Shown: positions 32,620 through 43,633, counted from the first letter of the stretch. The stretch: 64,000 nt of DNA from Bacteroidota bacterium (GCA_006218065.1 VBWE01000007.1:62001-126000), one strand, 5' to 3'. Notes: generated by a model from the sequence alone, not told the origin. Made by a program: numbers and translations.

Positions 32620-35600
32620 TTATTGTGAGAGCGTAAAGCGCAGGCTGATCCCGGCGTTCGTATTCGCTGTCTTGAACGATGACGACACCAGCGGGTTAGT
32701 TACGATCCTGTCGCAGAAGAGGCGGATGTTCAGCTTATCGTTGAGTACATAATCCGCCGACGTTTTAATCGCCAGGATATTCTGACCCGAAGTGAGCTGG
32801 TTGTAATTCTCCACCGCTTTGCGGATCACCGTCTGGTTGTTCCGGTACGAAATATCGGCGCGTACGTTCAGGTCGCTCTTCGGCGGCTTGTTCCGGAAAA
32901 TTTTCTTCAGGAACGCAAGCTCCACTTTCTTGAAACGGTAGCCGAGACCTACAACATACTCGCGGCCACTGATTTCCGTGAGCTGCGTATTGGCTAAGCT
33001 CAGGTTCATCGTACGGTCTTTCTTGAATTCTATTTTCGTGCTCAGGCTGTTCTGCCAGGTCATGTCGATATTCACCAGCGGGCTGAACTGTTCCGAAATC
33101 GCTACGGAGTTCAACTGGTATTTGTTCTCGAAATCGCCGGCGGAATTGCGCACGTTGTCCGAAAAGCCGTCGCCGTCCGCATCCACGTAATTCAGGTTCG
33201 TAAGGAAAGAACCGATGCTGTACGTGCTGCGGTACCCGTGGCTCAGCGTTACCGATTTGAACGTCTTTTTCAGTTTCTCGATTTTCGAAAGGCCGTCATA
33301 TGTAACGCGCCAGTTCGGAAGCGGGATCGCGGGCATGATGCCGAGTGAAGTTCCCGCAGCATTCTTTCCGCGATACGCTGCGAGGAAAGCGGGAACAACC
33401 ACATCCTGCGAAGTAGCGCTGTACCCGTCGCGGAACACGCCGTTGGAAGCGTAACCGTTCGAGTTCACATTCTGTTCACCGATGCGCTGCGAAATCGTGG
33501 CGCGGTTGTTCAGGAATTGTTCGAACACTTCGGAAATATGCTCCTTGTTGTCTTTCTTGAACGCCGTTCTCCAGGCGATGAAAGACATGCTGAAGTTTCC
33601 GTTCTCTGTCGGTGTTTCACGCACGTAGTCGTTAATGGAATAATTCCACCGGAAGAATTCGCTCTTGTTGATCGCATACGTGCGCGAAGCGTTCAGTTCA
33701 ACTTTCAGATCGGGGAACGGCTCCAGGTTGGCGCGCGCGGTGAAGTTCTGCGTGCTGGTGCGCGTAAACGGCGTGTACAGCGATTGCGTTTGCACCAGCC
33801 AGCCCTGTTCCGCGGCATACAGCGGGAATTCCACGTTGTCCGGTCCGAACCCGGTCTGCTGACCAAAAAGGAATCCGGGCGAAGGTCCTTCGAAATTCGG
33901 ATCCATGCCCATCATGTGCGTCTTCTGCTTGTAGCCCGGAAGGCCCATGCCCGAGTTAGTCGAGAAGTTCACGTTCACTGTGCGCAGGCTCATCACTAAG
34001 CGCGCGAGGTAATCCAGGATTTCGTACTGGTTGTCTTTTTTCGTCGTGTCCTTTTTGGGATCGGTTCCGCCTTTGCCGACAGGCGTGGTTCCGCCTTTAC
34101 CGGTGGCTTTCGGCGGTGTATTGCCTTTACCTTTCTGGTTGACTTTCTTGAAGTACGGAATCTTGTTGTACAGCGTAGTCAGGTTGCCCTGCGCGGTGAG
34201 CTGCCACTGCTGCGTATTCGCGATCGAGTTACCTACCGTGTCGGCGGCAAAAGGCGCGCGGATCCAGCTGTACGTAGTCGTGTAGCGGGCGCTCGAAGTC
34301 ACCCAGTCCATCATCGGCAGTTTGTTGATCGGCAGGTTCCAGTTCACGCTGGTATTGTGGCGGTAATTCATATTCTCGCCCAGGTGCTTCAGGTTTTCGC
34401 GGATCGTATCGCGTTCTTCTTTCGTATCGATACGGCCTTCCGGCTCGAGTACGCGCGAATCGTTATCGGCGGAGAATTCCAGCTTCAGGTTCTTCGTCAG
34501 GTCCCAGCGCAGGTCGTAATTCCTGTTCCACACGAAATTCTTGTTGAAGAACGGCTGGATGATCACGTCGTTCTCGCCAGTGATGTTGCGGTTCTTCTGC
34601 TCGCCGTATGTCCTGTTCAGATCCGTATTAAAACCGATCATCGCGGGCAGCGGCGTGAAGTTGATGTCGCGGATAATCGCCAGGCTTTTCTTGTTCAGCG
34701 CTTTTACTTTCTCGAACGGCTTGATGTTCTTCGGCTGCATATTGCAGATGTAGGTCAGTCCGCCACGGTAGTTCACGTTATCGCTCACTTCCAGGTTCAC
34801 ATTATGCCGCGTCATTTCGGTAAATGCAAAACTTGCCGAGAAATTTTCAACGTCCCACGGTTTCACCTTCTTCGATCCTTTTCCGCGTTCCTTCCGCACA
34901 TTCGTCAGGTTGAAACTTCGCCTGCGCATAATGTCCACGGTAACATCCGCGATCGAGTCACGCAAATGCTGGTCGAGGTTTTCATCATCCAGTACCGGTT
35001 TCAGCAAAATGTCCGGATCGAGCGGGTTGAACTGCGGCGTGATGCGCGTTTCACCGTAACCCCAGAACAGCGGGATACGCAGGTTCCATTTTTCCGGGAA
35101 GAATTTGCCCATTTCAAGCTGCGTCGAAATATCGTAGCTCAGCTGGTTTTCACGCAGGCGTTCACTTACTTTTTTCTCGATGCTTCCGAATCCGGGCGTA
35201 GCCATGTTGCCGCTCAGGTTCAGCGTACCGAAATCGGCCAGCTTGGCTGTGATGCGCGCTGTTGCCGCCCATCCGCCCTGGTCGTCGAAATCCGTCAGGC
35301 GAAGTTCGTTCACCCACACTTCCGCACATTTCGACAATCCGTCGTCGCTCGATCCCGGTAATTTTTTCGGGTTGCGGATGCCGACCATCATCACACGGAT
35401 ATTGCTCAGGTTCGGATTTCCTTTTACACGAACCGTACGTTCACTGTTGTCCGGATCGTACGTTACATATTCCGTGGTAAGCGCGATGGAGCCGTTCGCC
35501 ACTTCGATATTCCGGTTTTGTTTCGCTTTCTGCAGCGTGGTGAAAGCCAGTTCCATGTTGTTGGCTTCCGGCCATACTTTTTTCCGCTCGGCATCGTCGT

Positions 35601-37671
35601 TCGCACCGTAATTGCCCGGTGGAGTCACCTTCATCGGGATTTCATATTCGTAGTAGTTGTCGGTAAGGTCGGTACCGAGGCGGACGAAAACCGTGATGTC
35701 GTTATCGTTCAATACTTCCGTGCTTCCGGGAGCTGCTTCCGCGTGTACGTACATGCGCAGTTTTTTGTACGAGCGCACGTCGAGGTTCGAGTTTTTGTAT
35801 GCTGCGCGGGCGTCGCCGTCTTCGAGTCCGCAAACACGCATCGAAAGCGACTGTTCGTTCAGGCGGACAAGGTTCGCGCTCTGTACGTTCTGCTCGCGGT
35901 CGATGCCGGGAGGCAGCACATAGTTTACAGGAACACGGTTTCCGTTCTCTTCGATATTCACCGCCGATACGTTGAACTCCGTTCCGCTCTGGTCGTTGCC
36001 GAGGTATTCGCCCGGGTTGATGAGCGAGAACAAATATTTCCGCCAGTCGCTGCGTACCAGTTCGAGGCGTGCGAAACGGCAGGTTACCTGCCTGTCCACA
36101 TCGTTGAAGAACATGCGAATGAAACGGATCGAGTTGAAGTTGTCGATGTTGCCGACCTTCTGGTTGAAGCTGCGCACCGGCACTTTAAACTGGTACCAGG
36201 TGATCGGGCGTGTGCGTCCGTCGGCTGTAACAACCGTAGTCTGCAGCACGTCGCTGATAAAGTTGTTCCCTACGTTCGCGGGATTGATATCGTTCGGCGT
36301 CAGCTTCAGGCGGTACTGGAAATAACTTTCCGTTTCGCTCAGCGTATTGTCGCGGTTCACGTCTTCCTGGTTCGGCAGCGTGGTGCTCTGCGGCGTATGG
36401 TCGCCTTTCCCGTCGGTCTGCTGCACCGAATTGGAATTGCCGTCCATGCCGTTGAATTTCCTGTAACGCTCGATGATCGAATCCAGGTTCGCATCGTGAG
36501 TCGAACTGCGGTAGTAGCTGTAACCGTCTCCCGACGGGTCGCCGCTCGCATTCTGGTAAGCCGCTGAACCGGTTCCGTAAGCCGCAGCAACGGCGTTGAG
36601 ATACGTGGCGAAGAATGTGGTTTCATCCGCGTTGCTCAAACCGTCCAGGCCCACATCCTGCATGGCGCGTTTTGTTTCGTCGTTGTCGAAAGCATTTACA
36701 ACGGACTGCAGGATCGGCACACGGCCCCAGGCCGTAGTATCGATGAGTGTCGGCGGTGTAACTGTCGGCAAACCGTTTTCGAACGAGTTACGTCCGTCTT
36801 TCAGCACATCTTCCGAAATATTACCGAGGTTGATGATCAGTTCGCCGGAAGTATTCGGATTCGGATTGTCTTCGTTGAACGGATCCATCAGCCAGAACTG
36901 GATGAATTCGATATTCGCCGCTTCAAAATCGTTCGTCTCGATCTTGCGCATCACACCGCCCCAGCGGGATGACGGGTTGTTCAGCGTACCGTTGGCATTC
37001 AAACCGGCGGAATAAATTCCCGGGCTCACGTCGAAGTTATACGGTCCGCGCAAACTCGGGTAATACGTCAGGTCGAACGACGGGATGTTCAGCGGCTGGC
37101 CCTGCGGAGGCTGCTTGTTCGGGAACACTTCCGTTTCCAGGATTTCGCGCACGTTGTGGTCAGACTGCTGGCCCGGATCGATATGATCGGGTTTCAGGTT
37201 GTTGGCGTTGCCGCCGTAGCGGGTGAACAACGGATCGATCGTGTACCAGGAAAGCAGGGCCCGATTGTAGCCAATGGCAAGGTCATCATGCAATTGCGCT
37301 TCCGGGAAAAGCCCCGGCTGTCCCTGCGGGATCGAAGCCAGCGACCAGCCCTGCGGCGAACGGATATCGATAAGCGACTGCGTGCCTTCAAAATCATCGA
37401 TATACGAAGTTCCTGTTTTGCCGATGGCTTTATTCACGCCGGGAAGCAGGTACGCCACTTCACCAAGTGCGCTGATTGTTGACATTTCCTTCGTACTCAG
37501 CAGCGGAAGTTTGTCGATCAGGCGCGTGAGGAACGGCGCTTCGGTGCGGTAATTCACATCCATACCGAAGATCCAGTTACTCATCGGCTCTTCGCCGATA
37601 TTCACTTTCTGCGTCAGCGGACGTTCCGTGAGGTTCATCATCGTGGCGCCCACGTTGAAATCCTTACTCAC
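32620..37671 (-). CDS. sprA: Gliding/type IX translocon protein SprA, C-terminal part (frame-broken)
   Basis: The last two thirds (about 1,683 residues from the ATG at 37671) of SprA, the giant outer membrane barrel that forms the type IX secretion pore. Typical segments: GATMMNLTERPLTQK, TYIDDFEGTQSLIDIR-like (here SYIDDFEGTQSLIDIRSP), and barrel-like repeats to the end (NTNAGISLRFTLSQ). The frame stays open upstream of the ATG through SLESNSLFSIQSKTLFG, so the ATG is an accident of the break, not a real start. With the 5-prime part the total is about 2,400 residues, the family length. Expression as a separate protein is unlikely to be functional. Confidence 0.9.
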   Translation of the reverse strand: MSKDFNVGATMMNLTERPLTQKVNIGEEPMSNWIFGMDVNYRTEAPFLTRLIDKLPLLSTKEMSTISALGEVAYLLPGVNKAIGKTGTSYIDDFEGTQSLIDIRSPQGWSLASIPQGQPGLFPEAQLHDDLAIGYNRALLSWYTIDPLFTRYGGNANNLKPDHIDPGQQSDHNVREILETEVFPNKQPPQGQPLNIPSFDLTYYPSLRGPYNFDVSPGIYSAGLNANGTLNNPSSRWGGVMRKIETNDFEAANIEFIQFWLMDPFNEDNPNPNTSGELIINLGNISEDVLKDGRNSFENGLPTVTPPTLIDTTAWGRVPILQSVVNAFDNDETKRAMQDVGLDGLSNADETTFFATYLNAVAAAYGTGSAAYQNASGDPSGDGYSYYRSSTHDANLDSIIERYRKFNGMDGNSNSVQQTDGKGDHTPQSTTLPNQEDVNRDNTLSETESYFQYRLKLTPNDINPANVGNNFISDVLQTTVVTADGRTRPITWYQFKVPVRSFNQKVGNIDNFNSIRFIRMFFNDVDRQVTCRFARLELVRSDWRKYLFSLINPGEYLGNDQSGTEFNVSAVNIEENGNRVPVNYVLPPGIDREQNVQSANLVRLNEQSLSMRVCGLEDGDARAAYKNSNLDVRSYKKLRMYVHAEAAPGSTEVLNDNDITVFVRLGTDLTDNYYEYEIPMKVTPPGNYGANDDAERKKVWPEANNMELAFTTLQKAKQNRNIEVANGSIALTTEYVTYDPDNSERTVRVKGNPNLSNIRVMMVGIRNPKKLPGSSDDGLSKCAEVWVNELRLTDFDDQGGWAATARITAKLADFGTLNLSGNMATPGFGSIEKKVSERLRENQLSYDISTQLEMGKFFPEKWNLRIPLFWGYGETRITPQFNPLDPDILLKPVLDDENLDQHLRDSIADVTVDIMRRRSFNLTNVRKERGKGSKKVKPWDVENFSASFAFTEMTRHNVNLEVSDNVNYRGGLTYICNMQPKNIKPFEKVKALNKKSLAIIRDINFTPLPAMIGFNTDLNRTYGEQKNRNITGENDVIIQPFFNKNFVWNRNYDLRWDLTKNLKLEFSADNDSRVLEPEGRIDTKEERDTIRENLKHLGENMNYRHNTSVNWNLPINKLPMMDWVTSSARYTTTYSWIRAPFAADTVGNSIANTQQWQLTAQGNLTTLYNKIPYFKKVNQKGKGNTPPKATGKGGTTPVGKGGTDPKKDTTKKDNQYEILDYLARLVMSLRTVNVNFSTNSGMGLPGYKQKTHMMGMDPNFEGPSPGFLFGQQTGFGPDNVEFPLYAAEQGWLVQTQSLYTPFTRTSTQNFTARANLEPFPDLKVELNASRTYAINKSEFFRWNYSINDYVRETPTENGNFSMSFIAWRTAFKKDNKEHISEVFEQFLNNRATISQRIGEQNVNSNGYASNGVFRDGYSATSQDVVVPAFLAAYRGKNAAGTSLGIMPAIPLPNWRVTYDGLSKIEKLKKTFKSVTLSHGYRSTYSIGSFLTNLNYVDADGDGFSDNVRNSAGDFENKYQLNSVAISEQFSPLVNIDMTWQNSLSTKIEFKKDRTMNLSLANTQLTEISGREYVVGLGYRFKKVELAFLKKIFRNKPPKSDLNVRADISYRNNQTVIRKAVENYNQLTSGQNILAIKTSADYVLNDKLNIRLFCDRIVTNPLVSSSFKTANTNAGISLRFTLSQ

Positions 37672-39842
37672 GCGGTAATCGAAATGCGTTCCGAAAAGCG
37701 TTTTCGACTGGATGCTGAAGAGCGAATTACTTTCCAGCGAAATTTTGATCCGCCGGCTGTAACCGTAACCGAGCCCTGCGGAATGTTTACGGCGTTCAGC
37801 GCGATTTCACTGCTCGACGAGGATTTGTACTGTCCTTTCAGCTTGAACCGGTTCTTCGACTGGATCTGCTGTGCGGCTGTTTTCGTGGAATCGTAAAGTT
37901 CCTGGTACGTGTAGCCGATGTATTGCCCGTCGCCGACAAATCCGTTGGGCGAGTTGAAGTAATTATTTCCGAACGGTTCTTTCTGCGGGAAGATCACGCG
38001 GCCGTTGGCGGCCATGATGGTAACACCTTCGAGGAAGTCGAACACACCGTCGGGTGTAGCCTGGGCCTGGTAGTTCAGCTTATCGAGATTCATCACCTGG
38101 AGCAGGAGCTTGCCTTTATTCGGACCAACGGGAACGTAGTTCACATCCGTGCCGGTCGACTGGTTATTGTACCAGACATCGAGGCGGAAATCCTGCGGGT
38201 TCACCTGGTACGCGCCGATGGAATAAATATTTTTCATCATCAGATCCCACAGCTTATAGTTCGTGTAGGTATTTGTGTTCGGATCGGTGACTTTCGGAAC
38301 GAGGTTGGTTCCTTTCAGCAGTTTCAGGAAAATCGCATCCTGACCGGAAATACCGCCGTCGGAAAATTCACCGACCTGGTACACGGTATTTCCTACCGTG
38401 TACTGGTAAGCAACGGCAAGCACCTCGTCGTAATTCAGCGACTGGTTGAGCGAGATGAAACCTAAACGCGGGTTGTAGGTGTATTCCGTCTGCGCCAGTT
38501 TACGTGCGTTCGAAATTTTCTCGTAGCTCGTACCCAGGTTGAAATTATCCGAAGCGGCGAGCGGCGCAAGTACCGACTGCACGTTGTTGATGTCGCGGAT
38601 GCCGACGTACGTCGTAGTCAGGTCAGGATACAGCGAGTTGGTTTCATTGTCCGGCGTCGCCCCGGCTACCGGTACGGTGATGAAACCGGAACCGATATTT
38701 TCCAGCGAGCTTTCACCGAGGTCGGTAAAGGCGACGATGTTCCTCGTATTGTCTACCGAGCCGCTGCGGTTTGTTACCCAGACTTCCATCCGGGTGATGT
38801 TGGTCGCAGAATTTACTACGGGGAAATTAGCGAGTGAAGCGTCGTAGTTTTCGTAAAAATACTGCGAGAGGAAAAAATGTTTGTTCCCTTCGTAGTTCGC
38901 GCCTTCCACTTCGAACGTATTGGTTTGTGCGCCGCCCTGCACGTTCACTTCCGATTTTTTCCCTTTCTCCTGCGAGATGACGGAAGTAACGGTGAGTTTT
39001 CCGAACTGCAGCTGCGTTTTTAAACCGAAGAGGCTCTGGCTGCCGGTGATCAGCGATCCGTTCAGCGGAAGGTTTACGTTACCGGCTTCGATCTTTTTGA
39101 TGATCTCGTCTTCATAACCGGTGTACTCCAGTTTCATCTGGTTCTCGAAATCGAAAGTCGCTTCAGTATTGTAGTTCGTGGTCAGTTTCAGTTTATCACC
39201 GATTTTACCAACTACGTTGAGCTGGATTTTTTCATCGAAATCAAACGTGGAAATACGGCGCTGGCGTTCGGGAAGCGCGGGGTTTTCCGTGCGGTTGATA
39301 TTGACGCCGAAGATAAGTTCCGCCGATCCCTGTGGGCGGATATCGATCGTGCCGCCGCCAAAAATCCGGTCGAATGCCTGGCTGTTGATTTTAATCGGCG
39401 GAATCAGTCCGCGGCTGCCGGCCTGGTTCTGGCTCTCGGCATGCGAGCGCGATTTCCAGTAGTCGCGCACCGATTTGTTCATGTCGTACTGGATGTATTC
39501 GTCCAGCGTTACGTATGTCGGCGGCCGGTACTGCAATCCGCCCACGTTCTGCTCGATGAGGTAAATATTCGAATCCGGGTTGTACGTAATGCTGGTTTTG
39601 ATGTTCGAAGGGTCGTTCAGTGTCAGGTTCCCGTTGTTGTCGAAAAACAACGGATCAAGTCCTGACTGATCGTCGAAAGGGTAAGGCAGCGTATCATCGC
39701 CGCTCCCGGTATCGGCTGCCGGCGGATCGTCCTGGAAGCCGTAGCCTCCGGGTGTCCAGCCGCGGGCTTCACTGCGCAGGAATATCGAGAGGAAACAAAT
39801 CGCCGCGAACCCTGCAAATGTGTATTTAAAAAATTGCTTCAC
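37668..39842 (-). CDS. sprA: Gliding/type IX translocon protein SprA, N-terminal part (frame-broken)
   Basis: The first 724 codons of SprA: signal peptide (FAGFAAICFLSIFLRSEARG), then YVTLDEYIQYDMNKSVRDYW, GGTIDIRPQGSAELIFGVNIN and TTNYNTEATFDFENQMKLEY, all typical. Conserved reading ends at VPQGS-like NIPQGSVTVTAGG; the next 25 or so residues are out of frame, to a TGA at 37668. The other frame resumes with IKISLESNSLFSIQSKT. Compared with my recollection of the family, about 30 residues between these points are absent, so a small deletion with frame change lies near 37747-37760. It follows ruvA by 22 bp. Confidence 0.9.
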   Translation of the reverse strand: MKQFFKYTFAGFAAICFLSIFLRSEARGWTPGGYGFQDDPPAADTGSGDDTLPYPFDDQSGLDPLFFDNNGNLTLNDPSNIKTSITYNPDSNIYLIEQNVGGLQYRPPTYVTLDEYIQYDMNKSVRDYWKSRSHAESQNQAGSRGLIPPIKINSQAFDRIFGGGTIDIRPQGSAELIFGVNINRTENPALPERQRRISTFDFDEKIQLNVVGKIGDKLKLTTNYNTEATFDFENQMKLEYTGYEDEIIKKIEAGNVNLPLNGSLITGSQSLFGLKTQLQFGKLTVTSVISQEKGKKSEVNVQGGAQTNTFEVEGANYEGNKHFFLSQYFYENYDASLANFPVVNSATNITRMEVWVTNRSGSVDNTRNIVAFTDLGESSLENIGSGFITVPVAGATPDNETNSLYPDLTTTYVGIRDINNVQSVLAPLAASDNFNLGTSYEKISNARKLAQTEYTYNPRLGFISLNQSLNYDEVLAVAYQYTVGNTVYQVGEFSDGGISGQDAIFLKLLKGTNLVPKVTDPNTNTYTNYKLWDLMMKNIYSIGAYQVNPQDFRLDVWYNNQSTGTDVNYVPVGPNKGKLLLQVMNLDKLNYQAQATPDGVFDFLEGVTIMAANGRVIFPQKEPFGNNYFNSPNGFVGDGQYIGYTYQELYDSTKTAAQQIQSKNRFKLKGQYKSSSSSEIALNAVNIPQGSVTVTAGGSKFRWKVIRSSASSRKRFSERISITA

Positions 39843-39864
39843 TGTTAATGTTGAAGGGGTTAAG

Positions 39865-40449
39865 TTAAAGATTTTTGAGCGTTAACTTGATCAGGTGTTC
39901 GACCGATACTACGTTTCCTTCCGCTTTCAGCACTTTGTCCACTGCTTTTTCCGAAACAGCCCGCGCAAAGCCGAGTGTTACCAGCGCCGTTAACGCCTCC
40001 TCGCGCACTTTATTGTCGCCGGGGAAGAAATTGGCGGGCAGGTCCTGTGTTTTACCGATTTTGCCTTTCAGGTCGACAATGATCCGTTGCGCCGATTTTT
40101 CCCCGATCCCTTTGATGGCCTTCAGCGCCGATACATCTCCGCCCAGGATAGCCTGCCGGATTTCTGCGGGCGACATGGAGGAAAGAATCATGCGTGCTGT
40201 TCCGGGTCCTACGCCGGAAACAGATATCAATTCAAGGAACAGGACACGTTCGTCTTTATCGGCAAAACCATACAGGACATGGGCATCTTCACGGATGGCC
40301 AGGTGCGTGTACAACCTGCAGGCGGCGTTGCCGGATATTTTCGAGAACGTATTCAGGGAAATGTGCACCAGGTAACCCACTCCGCCGCAATCGATCACGG
40401 CGTACGTCGGCGTCTTTTCAACCAATTTTCCCTCGATGTGATGAATCAT
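39865..40449 (-). CDS. ruvA: Holliday junction branch migration protein RuvA
   Basis: A 194-residue DNA-binding subunit that tetramerises on Holliday junctions and loads RuvB. OB-fold start MIHHIEGKLVEKTPTYAVID, helix-hairpin-helix segments ELISVSGVGPGTARMILSS and LKAIKGIGEKSAQRIIVDLKGK, and the flexible C-terminal domain III from about 145. Order maeB-ruvA-sprA is the usual Bacteroidota arrangement. ruvB is at 52731-53768. Confidence 0.95.
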   Translation of the reverse strand: MIHHIEGKLVEKTPTYAVIDCGGVGYLVHISLNTFSKISGNAACRLYTHLAIREDAHVLYGFADKDERVLFLELISVSGVGPGTARMILSSMSPAEIRQAILGGDVSALKAIKGIGEKSAQRIIVDLKGKIGKTQDLPANFFPGDNKVREEALTALVTLGFARAVSEKAVDKVLKAEGNVVSVEHLIKLTLKNL

Positions 40450-40513
40450 GTGTTCTGTTGTCTGCCGGCACTCGCGAATACAGGCAGGTATTCATTTAGC
40501 CAAATTTCTTTAC

Positions 40514-42784
40514 TCATTTCTTGCCCTGGGCGTCCACTACGGCGATAGTGACCATATTGACGATTTCCCTGACCGAACTGCCGAGCTGCAGCACGTGTAC
40601 CGGTTTCTTCATCCCCAGCAGCACCGGGCCGATTGCTTCGGCCTGGGCCATTTCCTGGATCAGTTTGTAGGCGATGTTGCCTGACGCCAGGTTGGGGAAA
40701 ATCAGCGTGTTAACCCGCTTGTCCACCAGTTCGCTGAACGGAAACTGTTCCTTCAGCAGCTCGTTATTCAGTGCGAAATTGGCCTGCACCTCCCCGTCCA
40801 CAATCAGGCCCGGGTAGTTTTTATGAAGCAGGGCGGCAGCTTCGCGCATTTTCCGGGGCAGGTGATCGTCAACCGACCCGAAATTGGAATACGACAGCAG
40901 CGCGATCCGCGGAACAATGCCGAACTGTTTTACCGTTTGTGCCGTGAGTACGGTAATGTCCACGATTTCCTGCGCTGTCGGTTCTACATTCATAGTCGTA
41001 TCAGCAAAGAAATAGTTGCCTTGCTTGACCGACATGATATACATACCAGCTACCCGGTTTACGCCTTCCTGCACCCCGATGCACTGGAGGGCCGGCTTGA
41101 TGGGTACCGAATATTTCCGGGTAAGTCCCGAGATCATCGCGTCGGCCATACCCGATTCCACCATCATCGCACCAAAATAGTTCCGGTCCTGCATCACTTT
41201 GCGGGCTTCGTACTGGGTATAACCCCGGCGGCGGCGGCGGGCGAAGAAGGCATCCCCGAACCGGTTGCGCGTTTCTTCCTGTTCCGCATCGCGGGGATCG
41301 ATAAGCGGGATATCACCGATATCGAGGTGATGTTCCTCGATCAGCCGCCTGATTTTTTCTTTGTCGCCGAGCAGAATGGGCTTCGCGATGCCTTCATCAC
41401 GGACCATCTGGGCGGCTTTCAGCATTTTGTAGTGATCGGCTTCAGCAAAAACCACCCGCTTGGGATTCTGCTTGGCTTTGACTGCCAGGCTGCGGATCAT
41501 TTTATTGTCGTGGCCCAGCCTGTTATTCAGTTCCAGTTTGTATGCTTCCCAGTCGGTGATGATTTTGCGTGCAATACCGCTTTCAATGGCCGCTTTGGCC
41601 ACTGCCGGCGCTACCGTGGAAATCAGGCGCGAGTCGATCGGTTTGGGAATAATATACGTCGGACCGAAAGCCAGGTCGCGCGTTCCGTAAACCATGTTCA
41701 CGGAATCGGGTACCGGTTCTTTGGCCAGTTGTGCAATGGCATAAACCGCCGCAAGTTTCATTTCTTCATTGATCTGTGAAGCACGCACATCGAGCGCTCC
41801 GCGGAAAATGAAAGGAAAACCGAGTACGTTGTTCACCTGGTTCGGATGGTCGCTGCGACCCGTGGCGATAATAATATCCTCGCGCGCGGCCGCCGCTTCT
41901 TCGTAAGGAATTTCCGGGTCGGGATTCGCCAGCGCAAATACGATCGCATTTTTGGCCATCGAACGGACCATATCCGCCGAAACCACGTTCCCTTTGGAAA
42001 GACCGACAAATACATCGGCGCCTTTCATGGCCTCCTCCAGGGTTTTTATGCCGTTCGGCTTCTGCGCAAAAAATGTTTTGTTTTCGTCCAGGTCTTTCCG
42101 GTCGGTGGTCAGCAATCCTTTGCTGTCCAGCATCAGGATATTTTCTTTTTTCGCCCCTACGGAAATATAGAGTTTCGCGCAGGAAATAGCCGATGCGCCG
42201 GCGCCATTGACGACAATTTTGACCTTATCCAGTTTTTTGCCGGCTACTTCACAGGCGTTGAGCAGGGCTGCCGCCGAGATGATGGCCGTTCCGTGCTGGT
42301 CGTCGTGCATAACCGGAATGTCCAGCTCCGCCTTCAGGCGTTTTTCGATCTCGAAACATTCCGGGGCCTTGATATCTTCCAGGTTTATGCCGCCGAATGT
42401 GGGTGAAATGGCTTTGACCGTGGCGACGAAGCTGTCGATATCCTTACTATCCACTTCAATATCAAAAACATCGATATCGGCATAGATCTTAAACAGCATG
42501 CCTTTGCCTTCCATCACCGGCTTGGAGGCCAGCGGACCGATATCGCCGAGGCCGAGTACCGCGGTACCGTTGGAGATGACCGCAACGAGGTTTCCTTTCG
42601 CGGTGTATTTGTACACATCTTCCGGGTTCTTTTCTATCTCCAGGCAGGGCACTGCCACACCGGGAGAATAGGCTAATGAAAGATCGCGCTGGGAGCTGTA
42701 TGGTTTGACCGGAACAACTTCGATTTTACCCGGTCGGCCCTGGGAATGATAATCGAGTGCATCCTGCTTTCTGAACTTCGTCAT
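40514..42784 (-). CDS. maeB: NADP-dependent malic enzyme (MaeB type, with phosphotransacetylase-like domain)
   Basis: A 756-residue two-domain enzyme converting malate to pyruvate and CO2 with NADP. Malic domain at about 10-420 ([88 protein letters not shown]). A phosphotransacetylase-like domain from about 430 to the end ([31 protein letters not shown]), which in MaeB is regulatory, binding acetyl-CoA, rather than catalytic. Supplies NADPH and pyruvate. Divergent from the sirtuin gene. Confidence 0.95.
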   Translation of the reverse strand: MTKFRKQDALDYHSQGRPGKIEVVPVKPYSSQRDLSLAYSPGVAVPCLEIEKNPEDVYKYTAKGNLVAVISNGTAVLGLGDIGPLASKPVMEGKGMLFKIYADIDVFDIEVDSKDIDSFVATVKAISPTFGGINLEDIKAPECFEIEKRLKAELDIPVMHDDQHGTAIISAAALLNACEVAGKKLDKVKIVVNGAGASAISCAKLYISVGAKKENILMLDSKGLLTTDRKDLDENKTFFAQKPNGIKTLEEAMKGADVFVGLSKGNVVSADMVRSMAKNAIVFALANPDPEIPYEEAAAAREDIIIATGRSDHPNQVNNVLGFPFIFRGALDVRASQINEEMKLAAVYAIAQLAKEPVPDSVNMVYGTRDLAFGPTYIIPKPIDSRLISTVAPAVAKAAIESGIARKIITDWEAYKLELNNRLGHDNKMIRSLAVKAKQNPKRVVFAEADHYKMLKAAQMVRDEGIAKPILLGDKEKIRRLIEEHHLDIGDIPLIDPRDAEQEETRNRFGDAFFARRRRRGYTQYEARKVMQDRNYFGAMMVESGMADAMISGLTRKYSVPIKPALQCIGVQEGVNRVAGMYIMSVKQGNYFFADTTMNVEPTAQEIVDITVLTAQTVKQFGIVPRIALLSYSNFGSVDDHLPRKMREAAALLHKNYPGLIVDGEVQANFALNNELLKEQFPFSELVDKRVNTLIFPNLASGNIAYKLIQEMAQAEAIGPVLLGMKKPVHVLQLGSSVREIVNMVTIAVVDAQGKK

Positions 42785-42883
42785 TGCTGGTGTTTTACCT
42801 TAAAACTTGGGAAGGACGAAGGTAATAAGAAAGACCTTACACACGCCGCCTTCCGGGCAAAAGGAATTGTCCCTTTCCTGGGA

Positions 42884-42914
42884 TTGACGGGCTCGTCCGA
42901 TTGTACTATCTTTC
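42884..42914 (+). promoter_or_regulatory. Promoter of the sirtuin gene
   Basis: TTG at 42884-42886, 20-bp spacer, TATCTTTC at 42907-42914 (last base differs from TAnnTTTG). It ends 17 bases before the ATG at 42932. Confidence 0.5.
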
Positions 42915-42931
42915 AGCGCTTTATCCTGAGT

Positions 42932-43633
42932 ATGAAAAAGAAAATTGTCGTATTTACCGGGGCCGGAGTAAGTGCCGAAAGCGGCATTAAAACCTTTCGC
43001 GACAGCGGCGGCCTCTGGGAAGAATACGATGTCCGTGATGTGGCTACGCCGGAAGCCTGGGCGAAAAACCCGGGACTGGTCCTTCGTTTTTATAATGAGC
43101 GCCGCAACCAGGTGATCGATGCAAAACCGAATGCGGCCCATCATGCCATTGCTTCGCTCCAGAAAAAATTCGACGTTCACGTGGTTACGCAAAATATCGA
43201 TGACCTGCACGAAAGGGCCGGCTCGAAAAATGTGCTTCACCTGCACGGCGAAATCCTGAAAGCCCGGAGCAGCGTGGATCCGGCGCTGATTTACCCGATG
43301 AAAAACCGGGAAATCAAGATCGGGGATAAATGTGAAAAAGGATCGCAGCTTCGTCCGCATATCGTCTGGTTCGGCGAAGCTGTTCCGAATTACGAGCTTG
43401 GAATCAATATCTGCCACGAAGCGGAATTGCTGATCATCATCGGCACATCGCTCAACGTGTACCCGGCAGCGGGAATCGTACATTATGCAAAACCGGAAGT
43501 CCGGAAATTCCTGATCGATCCGCAGGATATTCCGCATGGCAGTATCGAAAACCTCACATCCATCAAAGAAAAAGCAGGAACCGGCATGCAACAGCTGGCC
43601 GAACGTATCCTGTCCGGGGAAATTGTTTTGTAA
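42932..43633 (+). CDS. SIR2-family NAD-dependent protein deacylase (sirtuin)
   Basis: A 233-residue sirtuin that removes acyl groups from lysines using NAD. ATG at 42932 (MKKKIVVFTGAGVSAESGIK); upstream in-frame codons overlap the maeB start region. NAD site GAGVSAESGIKTFRDSGGLW, TQNIDDLHERAG, catalytic His in LHLHGEI, GTSLNVYPAAGIVHYAK. The four Cys of the structural zinc site are not present; only one Cys (GDKCEKG) lies in that region, typical of zinc-less bacterial sirtuins. Monocistronic, with its own promoter and a terminator near 43788. Confidence 0.9.
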   Translation: MKKKIVVFTGAGVSAESGIKTFRDSGGLWEEYDVRDVATPEAWAKNPGLVLRFYNERRNQVIDAKPNAAHHAIASLQKKFDVHVVTQNIDDLHERAGSKNVLHLHGEILKARSSVDPALIYPMKNREIKIGDKCEKGSQLRPHIVWFGEAVPNYELGINICHEAELLIIIGTSLNVYPAAGIVHYAKPEVRKFLIDPQDIPHGSIENLTSIKEKAGTGMQQLAERILSGEIVL

